Shown here: positions 16,357 to 25,028 of the stretch, piece by piece
Layout: each line of letters opens with the position of its first letter
Position numbering within the stretch: position 1 is the first letter of the stretch
Origin: Eubacteriales bacterium
GTDB taxonomy: Bacteria; Bacillota; Clostridia; Lachnospirales; Lachnospiraceae
Reading direction: 5' to 3'
Length of the DNA stretch: 42,448 bases
NCBI GenBank assembly: GCA_030526295.1
Contig: JAUNDA010000010.1
Span: forward strand, 1 to 42,448
Notes under the pieces: model-generated
Told to the model about the DNA's origin: nothing
Database searches by the model: none
What the model saw: the letters and a program-made list of their open reading frames with translations, nothing else
Translations under genes and position numbers: made by a program

Positions 16357-16516
16357 AACTGAATCCTCCTGAAACCCACAATAGAAAATTATATCACATT
16401 TCGCAAAAAATGGCATAAAAAAAGTGGCAAAATCATTGTATGATAAGCCACTTATAAACTGTTCACGCATTTGAAGCACCTGAATTCCCGCCCGATTCTT
16501 AAATAGGTCAAAATGC

Positions 16517-17278
16517 CTATTTTAGGTCCTTTTTCATTTTTGATGTAAATACCCTTACCGCGAGTACATAAAAAATTATTGCAAAGGCATAGGTCCATAA
16601 AAGATGTACTCCCGCACCCTGAAGTCCATCTCCAAAGGGAAGTCTTGAAAGCTTAACCCCGTGGTAGAACGGGAGCATTTCTGCTACTTTTTTGATGGTT
16701 CCTCCAATACCGTCAACATCCATCCATATTCCTCCAATCATTCCGACTGCCGAAATAATGATTGAGCACATTCCGGGTGCTGCCTTCTCGCTTACTGCAC
16801 TTCCAAAGAGTATTCCTGTACCGACAAACATGAGCATGGACGGCACAAGTAAAAACATTGAAAGAAGTATGGACGGCAGAGAAAACGAAACGCCACGCAT
16901 TAATGCAACCAGATATGAAGCCGTAAAGCATATGAGCATCTGCGCAATTCCGAGCACGCATACGGGAACAGTATAACCCACCATATACTCATATGGCTTC
17001 ATCGGTGATGCATAAAGCCTTAAAAGAAGTGCCGTTGTCCTGTCCTTTGATACCTGAATAGACGTAAAAAGCATTACAAAGGTAAGTCCGAAGTATGCGA
17101 TTCCCGGCGCCAGGTTCTCAATATGAAATACCGTCATATTGGCCTGTGCGGGGATTGAACTGTCTATGATACTCATGATAATAAGCATTATCACTGGAAA
17201 TCCTATACAGAAAATATAGCTTAAGGGATCACGCATGATTTCCTTACCAACGCGTCCCGCAAATGTTAATCCCTTCAT
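16517..17278 (-). CDS. ABC-2 type transporter permease
   Basis: 253-residue membrane protein with about six hydrophobic helices (first at about 20-38, then 58-75, 103-126, 135-157, 168-186 and 228-245), typical of ABC-2 export permeases. Start overlaps the ATPase stop. The stop codon lies in a small AAATAGG/CCTATTT hairpin (16501-16522) without a T tract. It would export an unknown substrate with the adjacent ATPase. Confidence 0.9.
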   Translation of the reverse strand: MKGLTFAGRVGKEIMRDPLSYIFCIGFPVIMLIIMSIIDSSIPAQANMTVFHIENLAPGIAYFGLTFVMLFTSIQVSKDRTTALLLRLYASPMKPYEYMVGYTVPVCVLGIAQMLICFTASYLVALMRGVSFSLPSILLSMFLLVPSMLMFVGTGILFGSAVSEKAAPGMCSIIISAVGMIGGIWMDVDGIGGTIKKVAEMLPFYHGVKLSRLPFGDGLQGAGVHLLWTYAFAIIFYVLAVRVFTSKMKKDLK

Positions 17279-18003
17279 TAAAGTGCCTCCACTACAGAAA
17301 CAAATATATCCTCAAGCCTGTCCTTACCTGTCCTTTCACGTAGCTCAGTAAGTGTACCCTCGGTAACAAGCCTTCCCTTTACCATGATTCCTATCCTGTC
17401 TGAAAGAGCCTCTGCCTCCTCCATGTAGTGGGTTGTGAGGACAATTGTTGTTTTTCCCTTTAGTCCCTCAATGACACGCCAGAGCTCACGCCTTGCGAGT
17501 ACATCAAGTCCGAGTGTCGGTTCGTCAAGATAGAGGATTTTCGGTTCTGTGATAAGCGCCATGGCAATACTTACCTTTCTCTGCCAACCGCCTGAGAGCG
17601 TCTTTGCCCTTTTGTCCCAGACCTCATGAAGTTCAAAGCCATCCTTAATCTCCTCTGCTCTTTTTAATCCCTCTTCCCTGCTTAATCCATAGATTCCAGC
17701 AATAAACAAAAGATTTTCCTTAACCGTAAGACCGGGTGCCACCGAGGTTTCCTGTGGCGAAAGGTTTCCTATTTCCTTAACCCTGTCTAGTTCATTCCTA
17801 ATGCTGTGTCCGAGAACCCTTGCATCACCCGAGGTAGGCTCCGTAAGACCTGTAAGCATGCGGATTGTTGTTGTTTTTCCTGCACCGTTTACCCCGAGAA
17901 AGGCAAATATCTCACCCTCGTTTATGTTCAATGTGAGATTATCGACAGCCACATGGCTGCCAAATTCCTTTCTGAGATTACTTATTTCAATGCCGTATCC
18001 CAT
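17278..18003 (-). CDS. ABC transporter ATP-binding protein
   Basis: 241-residue ATPase. Walker A is GVNGAGKTTT (about 38-47), signature LSGGWQRKVS, Walker B ILYLDEPTLGLD, and the H-loop is in VLTTHYMEEAE. It is close to the DrrA/NatA type that pairs with ABC-2 permeases. It overlaps both neighbours by a few bases, so the cassette is translationally coupled. Confidence 0.95.
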   Translation of the reverse strand: MGYGIEISNLRKEFGSHVAVDNLTLNINEGEIFAFLGVNGAGKTTTIRMLTGLTEPTSGDARVLGHSIRNELDRVKEIGNLSPQETSVAPGLTVKENLLFIAGIYGLSREEGLKRAEEIKDGFELHEVWDKRAKTLSGGWQRKVSIAMALITEPKILYLDEPTLGLDVLARRELWRVIEGLKGKTTIVLTTHYMEEAEALSDRIGIMVKGRLVTEGTLTELRERTGKDRLEDIFVSVVEAL

Positions 18004-18455
18004 TATCCGTTCCTTCTTTCCCTCAATCTGGCATTAATGTCATTTATTTCCGCCCTGCAGTGGCGAAGCTGTAAAAAGAAACAGAAACCATATGTAACAA
18101 CTATACTGATAATTGTTGAAACCATGCTGGCCGTATATTTGTGAAAACCCCATACATAGCATGCAACAGGAACCCAGGCTGAGAGCATTATGCAAAGAAA
18201 AAGAATGCTCTGTAAAACAAGTCCTATCCTTTTCGTTTCAAACACAACCGTTCCACCCGATGTAATGCCACTCATGATTCCGATAAGAATAAGCTCGGTC
18301 ATATATGCCTTAAGTTCATTGTCAAAGTGAGCCACAAACTCAGGAAGCATAAGTGTTCCGCCGTTTAAATACATTACAAGGAGATGAATAATCATCGTTA
18401 TGGCTATCGAATAGCAGAAACCGTTTAAGAATCTCTGTAAAACCTTTTTTATCAT
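18003..18455 (-). CDS. DUF3021 membrane protein
   Basis: About 150 residues with four predicted transmembrane helices and a basic N-terminus (MIKKVLQRFLNG). DUF3021 proteins are regularly encoded next to a LytTR regulator and are thought to hold it in check at the membrane. ATG at 18455 has GGAGG 6 nt upstream; GTG at 18458 is an alternative. It lies between the LytTR gene (12 nt) and the ABC ATPase gene (overlap). Confidence 0.88.
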   Translation of the reverse strand: MIKKVLQRFLNGFCYSIAITMIIHLLVMYLNGGTLMLPEFVAHFDNELKAYMTELILIGIMSGITSGGTVVFETKRIGLVLQSILFLCIMLSAWVPVACYVWGFHKYTASMVSTIISIVVTYGFCFFLQLRHCRAEINDINARLRERRNG

Positions 18456-18467
18456 CACTAACCTCCG

Positions 18468-18905
18468 TTATCCGAGTACTTCCCTGATTTTTGAAACATA
18501 ACGTCTTGATACGAATGCTTCATCACCATTTTCCATGAAGATCCTGATAGTGCCGGCATAACCCATGTCGAGCTTTTCTATCATTGATACATTTACGATT
18601 TCGGAATTTGATATCCTGACAAATTCCTTTTCGGGGAGCTCGCTGTCAAGTGTATAGAGCCTCTCCCTTACCTCATATGTATCGTCGGCCGTTCTCAGAT
18701 ATACCTTTTTGCTTTCCGAGAAAATTCTCACCACATGACGAAGCCCAACAGACTTCATCTCATGGTTTTTATAGGCAGTGATTTTCCTGTCAAAAAGCTT
18801 TTCAACGGATTCCTTTATCCTTATTGTTTCCTCTGACCTTTTGTCACAGCATATATGGATTTCCGGTTCCCTGTATGATTTCTGAATGTCAAATAAAATT
18901 TTCAT
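18468..18905 (-). CDS. LytTR-family DNA-binding regulator
   Basis: 145 residues. A short N-terminal part (about 1-45) precedes a LytTR domain (about 50-145; KVYLRTADDTYEVRERLYTL, VRISNSEIVNV, FVSRRYVSKIREVL). No receiver domain, so control is probably through the neighbouring DUF3021 protein. First gene of the LytTR-DUF3021-ABC unit. GGAGAGAG precedes ATG at 18905. Direct repeats upstream of its promoter suggest autoregulation. Confidence 0.92.
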   Translation of the reverse strand: MKILFDIQKSYREPEIHICCDKRSEETIRIKESVEKLFDRKITAYKNHEMKSVGLRHVVRIFSESKKVYLRTADDTYEVRERLYTLDSELPEKEFVRISNSEIVNVSMIEKLDMGYAGTIRIFMENGDEAFVSRRYVSKIREVLG

Positions 18906-18922
18906 GTTCTCTCTCCGGATTG

Positions 18923-18978
18923 ATTATAAGGTGATTATAATAAAGTTTCCGACAGATGCAATATTTTGGCGACAGATG
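18923..18978 (-). promoter_or_regulatory. Promoter and LytTR-type direct repeats
   Basis: On the minus strand TTGCAT (plus 18956-18961) and TATAAT (18934-18939) are spaced by 16 nt. The 9-mer CATCTGTCG occurs twice, at 18950-18958 and 18970-18978, with a 20-bp period, one copy overlapping the -35. Two direct repeats about two helical turns apart are the known layout of LytTR-domain targets. Confidence 0.6.
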
Positions 18979-19062
18979 GCAGTTTTCAGGGGATAGGTGG
19001 TAATAATGCGGAATGAAAGTGCCTCAATTTCCCATTGCAAACAGCTGCCTGATACTAAAGAC

Positions 19063-19111
19063 GTTGACAAATCAACATCTTTGTGTAAAATATATTTGTT
19101 GATATTTCAAC
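19063..19111 (+). promoter_or_regulatory. MarR promoter with two palindromic operators
   Basis: TTGACA (19064-19069), 16-nt spacer, TAAAAT (19086-19091). The palindrome GTTGACAAATCAAC (19063-19076) covers the -35 and GTTGATATTTCAAC (19098-19111) lies just past the -10, 35 bp apart and both followed by ATCTTT. This is the arrangement of a self-repressing MarR gene. Confidence 0.7.
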
Positions 19112-19138
19112 ATCTTTTTTCTTTTTCATGGGGGAATA

Positions 19139-19612
19139 ATGGTAATATCAAGATTTGAAAAGTTTATTCGTTACATCAATGAGATAGACCTTTACTGGCA
19201 CCGTATCGCATCGATGGAAATGAAGGAATACGGCTTTAAGGGAAGCAGTGCCATTTATTTCACACAGCTTCTCAATAATTCAGGTTCAGTTACATCAGCT
19301 GAGCTTGCAGCCATCTGCGGACGTGACAAGGCCGATGTTTCAAGGGAGCTTGCAGCACTCGAAAAAGCGGGTCTCATAACACGTGGCGATGGCAGCACAA
19401 GGAATTACCGTGCTCCCATTTTCCTTACGGAAAAAGGCACAAAGCTCGCACATGAGATTTTCGAAAAGGCTGACTATGCAGTTGAGGCTGTTGGAAAAAG
19501 CTTAAGTGACGAGGAACGTAAATTCTTCTATTCATCACTTGAAAAGATATCTGTCGGAATAAGGACGCTCAGCGAAACAGGTATTACAAAAAAAGGAAAA
19601 GAAAAAGCATAA
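19139..19612 (+). CDS. MarR-family transcriptional regulator
   Basis: 157-residue winged-helix regulator. The DNA-binding part spans about 45-110 (SVTSAELAAICGRDKADVSR, ELAALEKAGLITR). GGGGGAATA precedes ATG at 19139. It begins a plus-strand unit with degV 19 nt downstream. The two palindromes in its promoter suggest autorepression. The GTTGA-N4-TCAAC half-sites loosely resemble those of FabT-like lipid regulators; this is only suggestive. The ligand is unknown. Confidence 0.9.
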   Translation: MVISRFEKFIRYINEIDLYWHRIASMEMKEYGFKGSSAIYFTQLLNNSGSVTSAELAAICGRDKADVSRELAALEKAGLITRGDGSTRNYRAPIFLTEKGTKLAHEIFEKADYAVEAVGKSLSDEERKFFYSSLEKISVGIRTLSETGITKKGKEKA

Positions 19613-19631
19613 ACAAAAAAGGAGTTTAAAT

Positions 19632-20480
19632 ATGGCAATTCATATAGTAACTGATTCGGCAGCGGATTTTCATCCGTCAGAGGCGGCGGCACTTGGAATC
19701 TCACTTGTACCTCTTACAGTAACCTTTGACGGAAAGGAATATAAGGATGCAGTTGAATTAAGCCACAAGGAGTTTTTTGAAAAGCTTATTGAGACAGATG
19801 CGCTTCCAACAACCTCACAGGCAACACCTCATCAGTTTGAGACTGTTTATAGTGAGCTTACCGCAAACGGTGACAGCGTTGTCGTTGTGACAATATCATC
19901 AAAGCTCAGTGGCACATATCAGAGTGCATGCATCGCGGCACAGGATTATGAGGGAAAGGTATTCGTTGTTGATAGCTTAAGTGCCACAGTCGGAGAGAGA
20001 ATCCTTATTCAGACAGCACTTGACTATGTAAAGAGCGGAATGTGTGCTGAGGAAATCGCAGCACGTCTCACTGAAGACAGGGAAAAGGTATGCGTTATGG
20101 CGCTTCTTGACACACTCGAGTATTTAAAGAAGGGCGGACGTATCTCCTCTGCAGTAGCCTTTGCAGGAGGAATATTGTCTATCAAGCCTGTAATCAGAGT
20201 TGAAGAGGGAGCCGTTGTGCTTGCAGGAAAGGCAAGGGGTTCAAAGAACGGAAACAACCTTCTTCGCAAGCTCATTGAGGAGGTTGGCGGAATCGACTTT
20301 TCACGCCACCTGTGTATTGTCTATAGCGGCCTTAATGATGACATGCTTCAGAAGTACATCGAAGACAGTGAGGACCTCTGGAATGGTCAGATCGACAACC
20401 TTCCGATTGCAACAATCGGTGCAGTTATCGGAACACACATCGGTCCTGGAGCAGTAGGCATTGCCTTCTTCAGAAAATAA
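19632..20480 (+). CDS. DegV-family fatty-acid-binding protein
   Basis: 282 residues. Typical DegV start (IHIVTDSAADFHPSEA), TTSQATPHQFETVY, VVVTISSKLSGTYQSA and the conserved C-terminal GAVIGTHIGPGAVGIAF. Family members (FakB) bind a fatty acid and present it to the kinase FakA. AAAAGGAG precedes the ATG. It is the second gene of the MarR unit, so MarR may respond to lipid status. FakA is not in the window. Confidence 0.94.
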   Translation: MAIHIVTDSAADFHPSEAAALGISLVPLTVTFDGKEYKDAVELSHKEFFEKLIETDALPTTSQATPHQFETVYSELTANGDSVVVVTISSKLSGTYQSACIAAQDYEGKVFVVDSLSATVGERILIQTALDYVKSGMCAEEIAARLTEDREKVCVMALLDTLEYLKKGGRISSAVAFAGGILSIKPVIRVEEGAVVLAGKARGSKNGNNLLRKLIEEVGGIDFSRHLCIVYSGLNDDMLQKYIEDSEDLWNGQIDNLPIATIGAVIGTHIGPGAVGIAFFRK

Positions 20481-20531
20481 AAATAATACAATAATAAAAT
20501 AAAAAATAAAAATTTAATAACCTTCCTTTTA

Positions 20532-20570
20532 AGAAGACGGATACGGGTCTCAAGCCCATATCCGTCTTCT
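20532..20570. terminator. Bidirectional terminator between degV and the ligase operon
   Basis: AGAAGACGGATACGGG pairs with CCCATATCCGTCTTCT (one mismatch) across a 7-nt loop, flanked by T-rich sequence on both strands. It ends both the degV unit and the long minus-strand operon. Confidence 0.85.
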
Positions 20571-20580
20571 GCTTTTAAAG

Positions 20581-23064
20581 TTACTTATTCATTTGTTCGA
20601 TGAGCTTAACGGCATCCTCACGCATCTTGTACTTGAGAATCTTGCCCGCTGCATTCATCGGGAAGTGGTCTGTAAATACGATGTATTTTGGAACCTTGTG
20701 TCTTGCAATATGCTCAACACAGTACTTACGCATTGTTTCCTCATCACAGGTCTCACCCTTCTTGAGGATAATGCATGCCATGGCCTCCTCGCCGTATTTC
20801 TTATCAGGAACACCGATAACCTGTACATCCTGTACTGTAGGGTGTGTATAGATGAATTCCTCGATTTCCTTCGGATAAATATTCTCACCACCACGGATGA
20901 TCATATCCTTAAGACGGCCGGTAATGTAATAGTTGCCCTGCTCGTCCTTCATCGCAAGGTCTCCGGAATGAAGCCATCCCTCTGCATCAACTGTAGCCTT
21001 TGTCTCGGCAGGCATCTTGTAGTAGCCCTTCATTGTGTTGTAGCCCTTTGAGCAGAACTCACCGTTCATGCCTGCAGGTAACTCCTCACCTGTCTCAGGG
21101 TCAACAATCTTACAGCTGATGTGCGGGAATGCATATCCAACGGTTTCAGTACGTGTCTTTTCGTCATCCGTCCATGCTGACATTGTACTTCCCGGAGAAG
21201 ACTCTGTCTGTCCGTATACGCTGACAATACCGTACATGTTCATTTCGTCAGGTCTTGCCGCACGCTTCATAAGCTCAGGCGGGCAGCCTGCACCTGCCAT
21301 GATTCCCGTACGCATGTGCGAGAAGTCGGTCTTTCTATAATCGGGATGATTAAACATCGCGATAAACATAGTCGGAACTCCGTTAAAGGCTGTAATCTTT
21401 TCCTGGTTGATACATGCAAGTGAAGCCTTTGCGCTGAAGTATGGCATCGGGCACATGGTAGCACCGTGTGTCATTGATGATGTCATTGAAAGAACCATTC
21501 CGAAGCAGTGGAACATCGGCACCTGAATCATCATGCGGTCTGCTGTTGAAAGACCCATGCGGTCACCGATACACTTTCCGTTGTTTACAACATTGTAATG
21601 TGTAAGCATTACACCCTTCGGGAAGCCTGTTGTACCTGATGTATACTGCATGTTGCAGACATCACCCGGCCTTACGTTTGCAGCCATACGGCGGATTTCC
21701 TCAACGGGAACCATCGATGAACGCTGCATTGCCTCAGGGAATGTAAGACATCCCTTGTGGTTAAAGCCTACCGTAATGACATTACGAAGGAACGGAAGGC
21801 GCTTTGAATGAAGCGGCTGTCCCGGAACAGTATTCTCAAGCTCAGGACAGATTTCCGAAATAATGTCTGAATAGTTCGAATCAAGCGCACTCTCGATCAT
21901 TACGAGTGTATGTGTGTCAGACTGTCTGAGAAGATACTCTGCCTCGTTAATCTTATACGCTGTATTTACAGTAACAAGAACTGCACCGATCTTTGTGGTA
22001 GCCCAGAATGTAATGAACCACTCAGGAACGTTTGTTGCCCAGATTGCAACCTTGCTTCCTGCCTTAACTCCCATTGAAACGAGTGCCCTTGCGAAATTGT
22101 CGACATCGTCCCTGAACTGTGAGTAGGTTCTTGTATAATCAAGTGTCGTATACTTAAAGCAGTACTGGTCCGGGAATTCCTCTACAAGTCTGTCGAGAAC
22201 CTGCGGGAAGGTGAGGTTAATAAGCTCGTCCTTCTTCCAGATGTACTCTCCAGTACCATCGTGGTTAAGGTAAAGTACCTTCTTCTTTCCCCTGGTATCC
22301 TCGAAGCTATGCATGTAGTTGATGAAATGCGGGAAGATAATCTCATACTCCTCTTGGAAGTTAACCCAGCCTGCATGCCACTCAAGTGACACAAAGCCGT
22401 CAAAGTCAACAGAGTAAAGAGCATCAATCATCTCACCTATCGGAAGGCTTCCCTCACCGATAAGCTCATGTCCCTCGGCGTCAAGCGAATCCCTCAGGTG
22501 TACATGCTTTACATATGCACCAAGATTCTTGATTGTTACCGCCGGTGTCTCACCATTCATGCGGAACGGATAATGCATGTTCCACATTACTGCAATCTGA
22601 TCGCTTGCAAAGCTGTCGAGAAGGTCACGAAGACGTGCAGTATCGGAATAGATACCAACAGTCTTGATAAGAAGAATAACGGAATTTGAAGAAAGGATTT
22701 CCTCACTTCTTCCGATGAATTCCTTAACAGCCTCCTCATTTTCAGTCATCGCTGTTACTGCAACATATGGCACCCTGAGGTCATGTGCTGTTTTTACAAG
22801 CTTCTTAAATACCTCGTCTGAAAGCTCATTGGAAGAGATATCGTATGATGTATCAAGACATGATACGGAAACCTTCTTTTCAGCAAATTCCCTTGCTGTT
22901 GCGGCAATGGAATAACGGTTGAGAGCCCCACCCGGCTGGAATGCAGCCTCATCATTCTGAACATTGAAAAGCTCAACGCCGTCAAATCCCATCTCCGATG
23001 CGATATTCATGCATTCCCTTATTGAAAGAGCGGGCCATGCACGTGTTGAGAAGGACAGCTTCAT
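20581..23064 (-). CDS. Degenerate TIM-barrel isomerase domain fused to acyl-CoA ligase
   Basis: 827 residues, two domains. Residues about 1-255 are a xylose-isomerase-like/sugar-phosphate-isomerase TIM barrel. Two usual metal ligands look replaced: the Glu of the LLIET motif is Lys134 (LLIKTVG) and the Asp of WDxHHP is Asn162 (WNMHYP). His189 (KHVHLRDS) and Glu228 (SLEWHAG) remain. Residues about 265-827 are an ANL-family fatty-acyl-CoA synthetase with YTSGTTGFPKG (474-484), YGQTESSPG, GWLHSGDL, GRLKDMIIRGGENIYP and the C-terminal catalytic lysine Lys808 (AAGKILK). The ligase should make an acyl-CoA from a carboxylic acid, ATP and CoA. Last gene of the operon; it overlaps the LeuA-like gene by 4 nt. 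Substrate is inferred (branched short acids), not seen. Confidence 0.9.
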   Translation of the reverse strand: MKLSFSTRAWPALSIRECMNIASEMGFDGVELFNVQNDEAAFQPGGALNRYSIAATAREFAEKKVSVSCLDTSYDISSNELSDEVFKKLVKTAHDLRVPYVAVTAMTENEEAVKEFIGRSEEILSSNSVILLIKTVGIYSDTARLRDLLDSFASDQIAVMWNMHYPFRMNGETPAVTIKNLGAYVKHVHLRDSLDAEGHELIGEGSLPIGEMIDALYSVDFDGFVSLEWHAGWVNFQEEYEIIFPHFINYMHSFEDTRGKKKVLYLNHDGTGEYIWKKDELINLTFPQVLDRLVEEFPDQYCFKYTTLDYTRTYSQFRDDVDNFARALVSMGVKAGSKVAIWATNVPEWFITFWATTKIGAVLVTVNTAYKINEAEYLLRQSDTHTLVMIESALDSNYSDIISEICPELENTVPGQPLHSKRLPFLRNVITVGFNHKGCLTFPEAMQRSSMVPVEEIRRMAANVRPGDVCNMQYTSGTTGFPKGVMLTHYNVVNNGKCIGDRMGLSTADRMMIQVPMFHCFGMVLSMTSSMTHGATMCPMPYFSAKASLACINQEKITAFNGVPTMFIAMFNHPDYRKTDFSHMRTGIMAGAGCPPELMKRAARPDEMNMYGIVSVYGQTESSPGSTMSAWTDDEKTRTETVGYAFPHISCKIVDPETGEELPAGMNGEFCSKGYNTMKGYYKMPAETKATVDAEGWLHSGDLAMKDEQGNYYITGRLKDMIIRGGENIYPKEIEEFIYTHPTVQDVQVIGVPDKKYGEEAMACIILKKGETCDEETMRKYCVEHIARHKVPKYIVFTDHFPMNAAGKILKYKMREDAVKLIEQMNK

Positions 23065-24479
23065 GAGAGAGCCTCCTCATAAACAATCTTGTTAAGTGCG
23101 TTCATGTATGCAAGGATTGCAGAACCAACAACGTCTGTTGAGATGCCCTTACCTGAGTAAAGCTTTCCCTTTGAGCGAAGTCTTACGATTGTCTGACCCA
23201 TTGCCTCGCGGCCCTCTGTAATAGCCTGAATCTGGAAATCATCAAGCTCATAGTGGCAGCCTGTTACCTTTTCAATTGCAAGGTATGATGCGTCTACAGG
23301 TCCGTCTCCAAGTGAAAGGCCGTCCATGACTGTTCCGTCCTTTTCAATCTTAATGTGTGCAAGTGCCTCGCGCTCACCAGAGATTGAAATCATGTAATCA
23401 GAAAGCTTATAGGTCTCAGGAACCTGCATTGCCTCTGCTGCGACAATTGACTCAAGCTCCTTTAATCCAACTGTTTCCTTCTTTGCGGCAATCTTCTTGA
23501 AGGCATCATAAACCTTGATAACGTCCTCGCTTGAAAGCTCATAGCCAAGCTTCTCGCATGCCTTCTTAAGTGATTCCATGCTGTCATCAGCACTTAATAC
23601 GTCTGTATCAGAATACTCGCGAACGCCAGATTCAAACGGGCTGCCGCTACTCTTTTCCGTGCTCAGAATATTGTTAATCTGATCCATAACACGGTTAAGC
23701 TCTGCGTTTCTTATGCTTGAGCATGCATCAAGTGCATCACCTCTCTGGCTGAGCACCTTTGCAAGGTTACGAAGTGAAGGTGCGTTTACACTTCCTGCAC
23801 CTGCCTTAACCTCATTTGCACCGTTCTTAATTGCTGCAACTGCACATGCATCGGCCATTGAAAGCTCATTTGTGCATGAAACGGCAAATGCCACATCCTT
23901 TAATCCGGGAACCTCCTCGAAAAGTCCCTTTACGAAGTCACCAAACTCCTCAGGAAGCATAACTCCTGCATTGTCTGTTACTGTTACAGTTTTTGCACCA
24001 GCCTCAATTGCAGCCTGCATGATTGAGCTTAAGAATTCCCTGTCGGCACGTGTAGCATCAAGTGCCGCAAATTCAACCTCTACATTCTGTCCCTTAAGGT
24101 AGCTGACAGCCTCCTTAACCTCATCAAAGATTACCTGCGGTTTCTTGTGGTAGATATACTCCATCTGAACAACACTTACAGGCACCTCAACCTGAAGGCG
24201 TACCTTTCTTGCTGACTTTACGGCATTAAGAACCATATCCTGGTTCTCCCTTGAGAGCTTAACCGGAACAGCAAGTGTTGAACCATTTACTGCCGTGCAG
24301 ATAGACTTAATGCGAAGTGCGTCCGCCTGGTCATTCTCAATGCCCTCGATTTCGATTACATCTGCTCCAAGACGGTCAAGAAGCTTTGCCACTTCAATTT
24401 TCTCACGAAAAGACAGGGATACGTTTCCTGCCTTTTCGCTGTTTTTCATTGTTACATCACTGAAAATAATTTTTCTCAT
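23061..24479 (-). CDS. LeuA-like protein with catalytic residues lost
   Basis: 472 residues, homologous over their length to 2-isopropylmalate/homocitrate synthase: TIM barrel about 1-275, linker, and a LeuA-type allosteric domain about 360-472 (GDGPVDASYLAIEKV, ITEGREAMGQ, ALNKI). The family DTTLRDGEQ motif reads DVTMKNSEK (8-16), so the catalytic Arg-Asp pair is Lys12-Asn13. The metal-binding HxH of HCHND reads SCTNE (201-205), giving Ser and Thr instead of both histidines. The usual ExDATRSD is LDATRAD. Condensing activity is therefore very unlikely, while the leucine-binding-type domain is well kept. A regulatory or scaffold role in the operon is inferred. ATG at 24479 follows the VOR gamma gene by 15 nt; it overlaps the ligase fusion downstream. 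Confidence 0.85.
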   Translation of the reverse strand: MRKIIFSDVTMKNSEKAGNVSLSFREKIEVAKLLDRLGADVIEIEGIENDQADALRIKSICTAVNGSTLAVPVKLSRENQDMVLNAVKSARKVRLQVEVPVSVVQMEYIYHKKPQVIFDEVKEAVSYLKGQNVEVEFAALDATRADREFLSSIMQAAIEAGAKTVTVTDNAGVMLPEEFGDFVKGLFEEVPGLKDVAFAVSCTNELSMADACAVAAIKNGANEVKAGAGSVNAPSLRNLAKVLSQRGDALDACSSIRNAELNRVMDQINNILSTEKSSGSPFESGVREYSDTDVLSADDSMESLKKACEKLGYELSSEDVIKVYDAFKKIAAKKETVGLKELESIVAAEAMQVPETYKLSDYMISISGEREALAHIKIEKDGTVMDGLSLGDGPVDASYLAIEKVTGCHYELDDFQIQAITEGREAMGQTIVRLRSKGKLYSGKGISTDVVGSAILAYMNALNKIVYEEALS

Positions 24480-24494
24480 ATATTCACTACTCCA

Positions 24495-25028
24495 TCAATA
24501 CTCATATCCTGTTTTTACAGCGAGCTGGTTTAATTCAATCATCGCTGCCTTCTTTGCCGGTATAAGCTTTGATAGGACTGTTGGAACGTTCTCATAATTG
24601 ATTACGCCTGTCTCCTTTAACATCTTTCCGACAAGAATGATGTTTGAAAGTGATGCGATGTTGAGGCCTCTTGCAAGCTCTGTTGCAGGAACCGGAATAA
24701 ACTCAACGTCGTCACGATCACATGGTGAATCAATAAGTGTGCTGTCATAAATAACCTTTGCACCAGGTACACACTCAGGTACATATTTGTCAAATGACGG
24801 CTTGTTCATTGCAATAAGGATATCGGGATGGCTTACGATAGGAGTTCCTACCGGGCTGTCAGAGATGATAACGCTGCAGTTTGCAGTACCGCCACGCATC
24901 TCCGGTCCATATGACGGGAGCCAGCTTAATTCCCTTCCCTCAAGCATTGCGGAATAAGCAAGAAACTTACCTGCGAAAAGAGCACCCTGTCCGCCGAAGC
25001 CCGCAATCAGAATATTTGCTGTTTTCAT
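24495..25028 (-). CDS. 2-oxoacid:ferredoxin oxidoreductase, gamma subunit
   Basis: 177 residues, the POR_N/gamma-type subunit ([20 protein letters not shown] at the start; [19 protein letters not shown]). It completes the four-subunit enzyme with the beta subunit (4-nt overlap), alpha subunit and ferredoxin. Such enzymes interconvert 2-oxoacids and acyl-CoA plus CO2 using ferredoxin. Confidence 0.93.
   Translation of the reverse strand: MKTANILIAGFGGQGALFAGKFLAYSAMLEGRELSWLPSYGPEMRGGTANCSVIISDSPVGTPIVSHPDILIAMNKPSFDKYVPECVPGAKVIYDSTLIDSPCDRDDVEFIPVPATELARGLNIASLSNIILVGKMLKETGVINYENVPTVLSKLIPAKKAAMIELNQLAVKTGYEY

Noticed and set aside
16357-16479. N-terminal 41-residue extension of the alpha/beta hydrolase
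   Set aside because: It has no ribosome site, spans a TATAAT box and does not look like hydrolase sequence; TTG at 16356 has CAGGAGGA at good spacing.
23061-24479. Naming this gene leuA (2-isopropylmalate synthase)
   Set aside because: The fold and regulatory domain match, but the catalytic Arg-Asp pair and both metal histidines are replaced, so the enzyme name would mislead.
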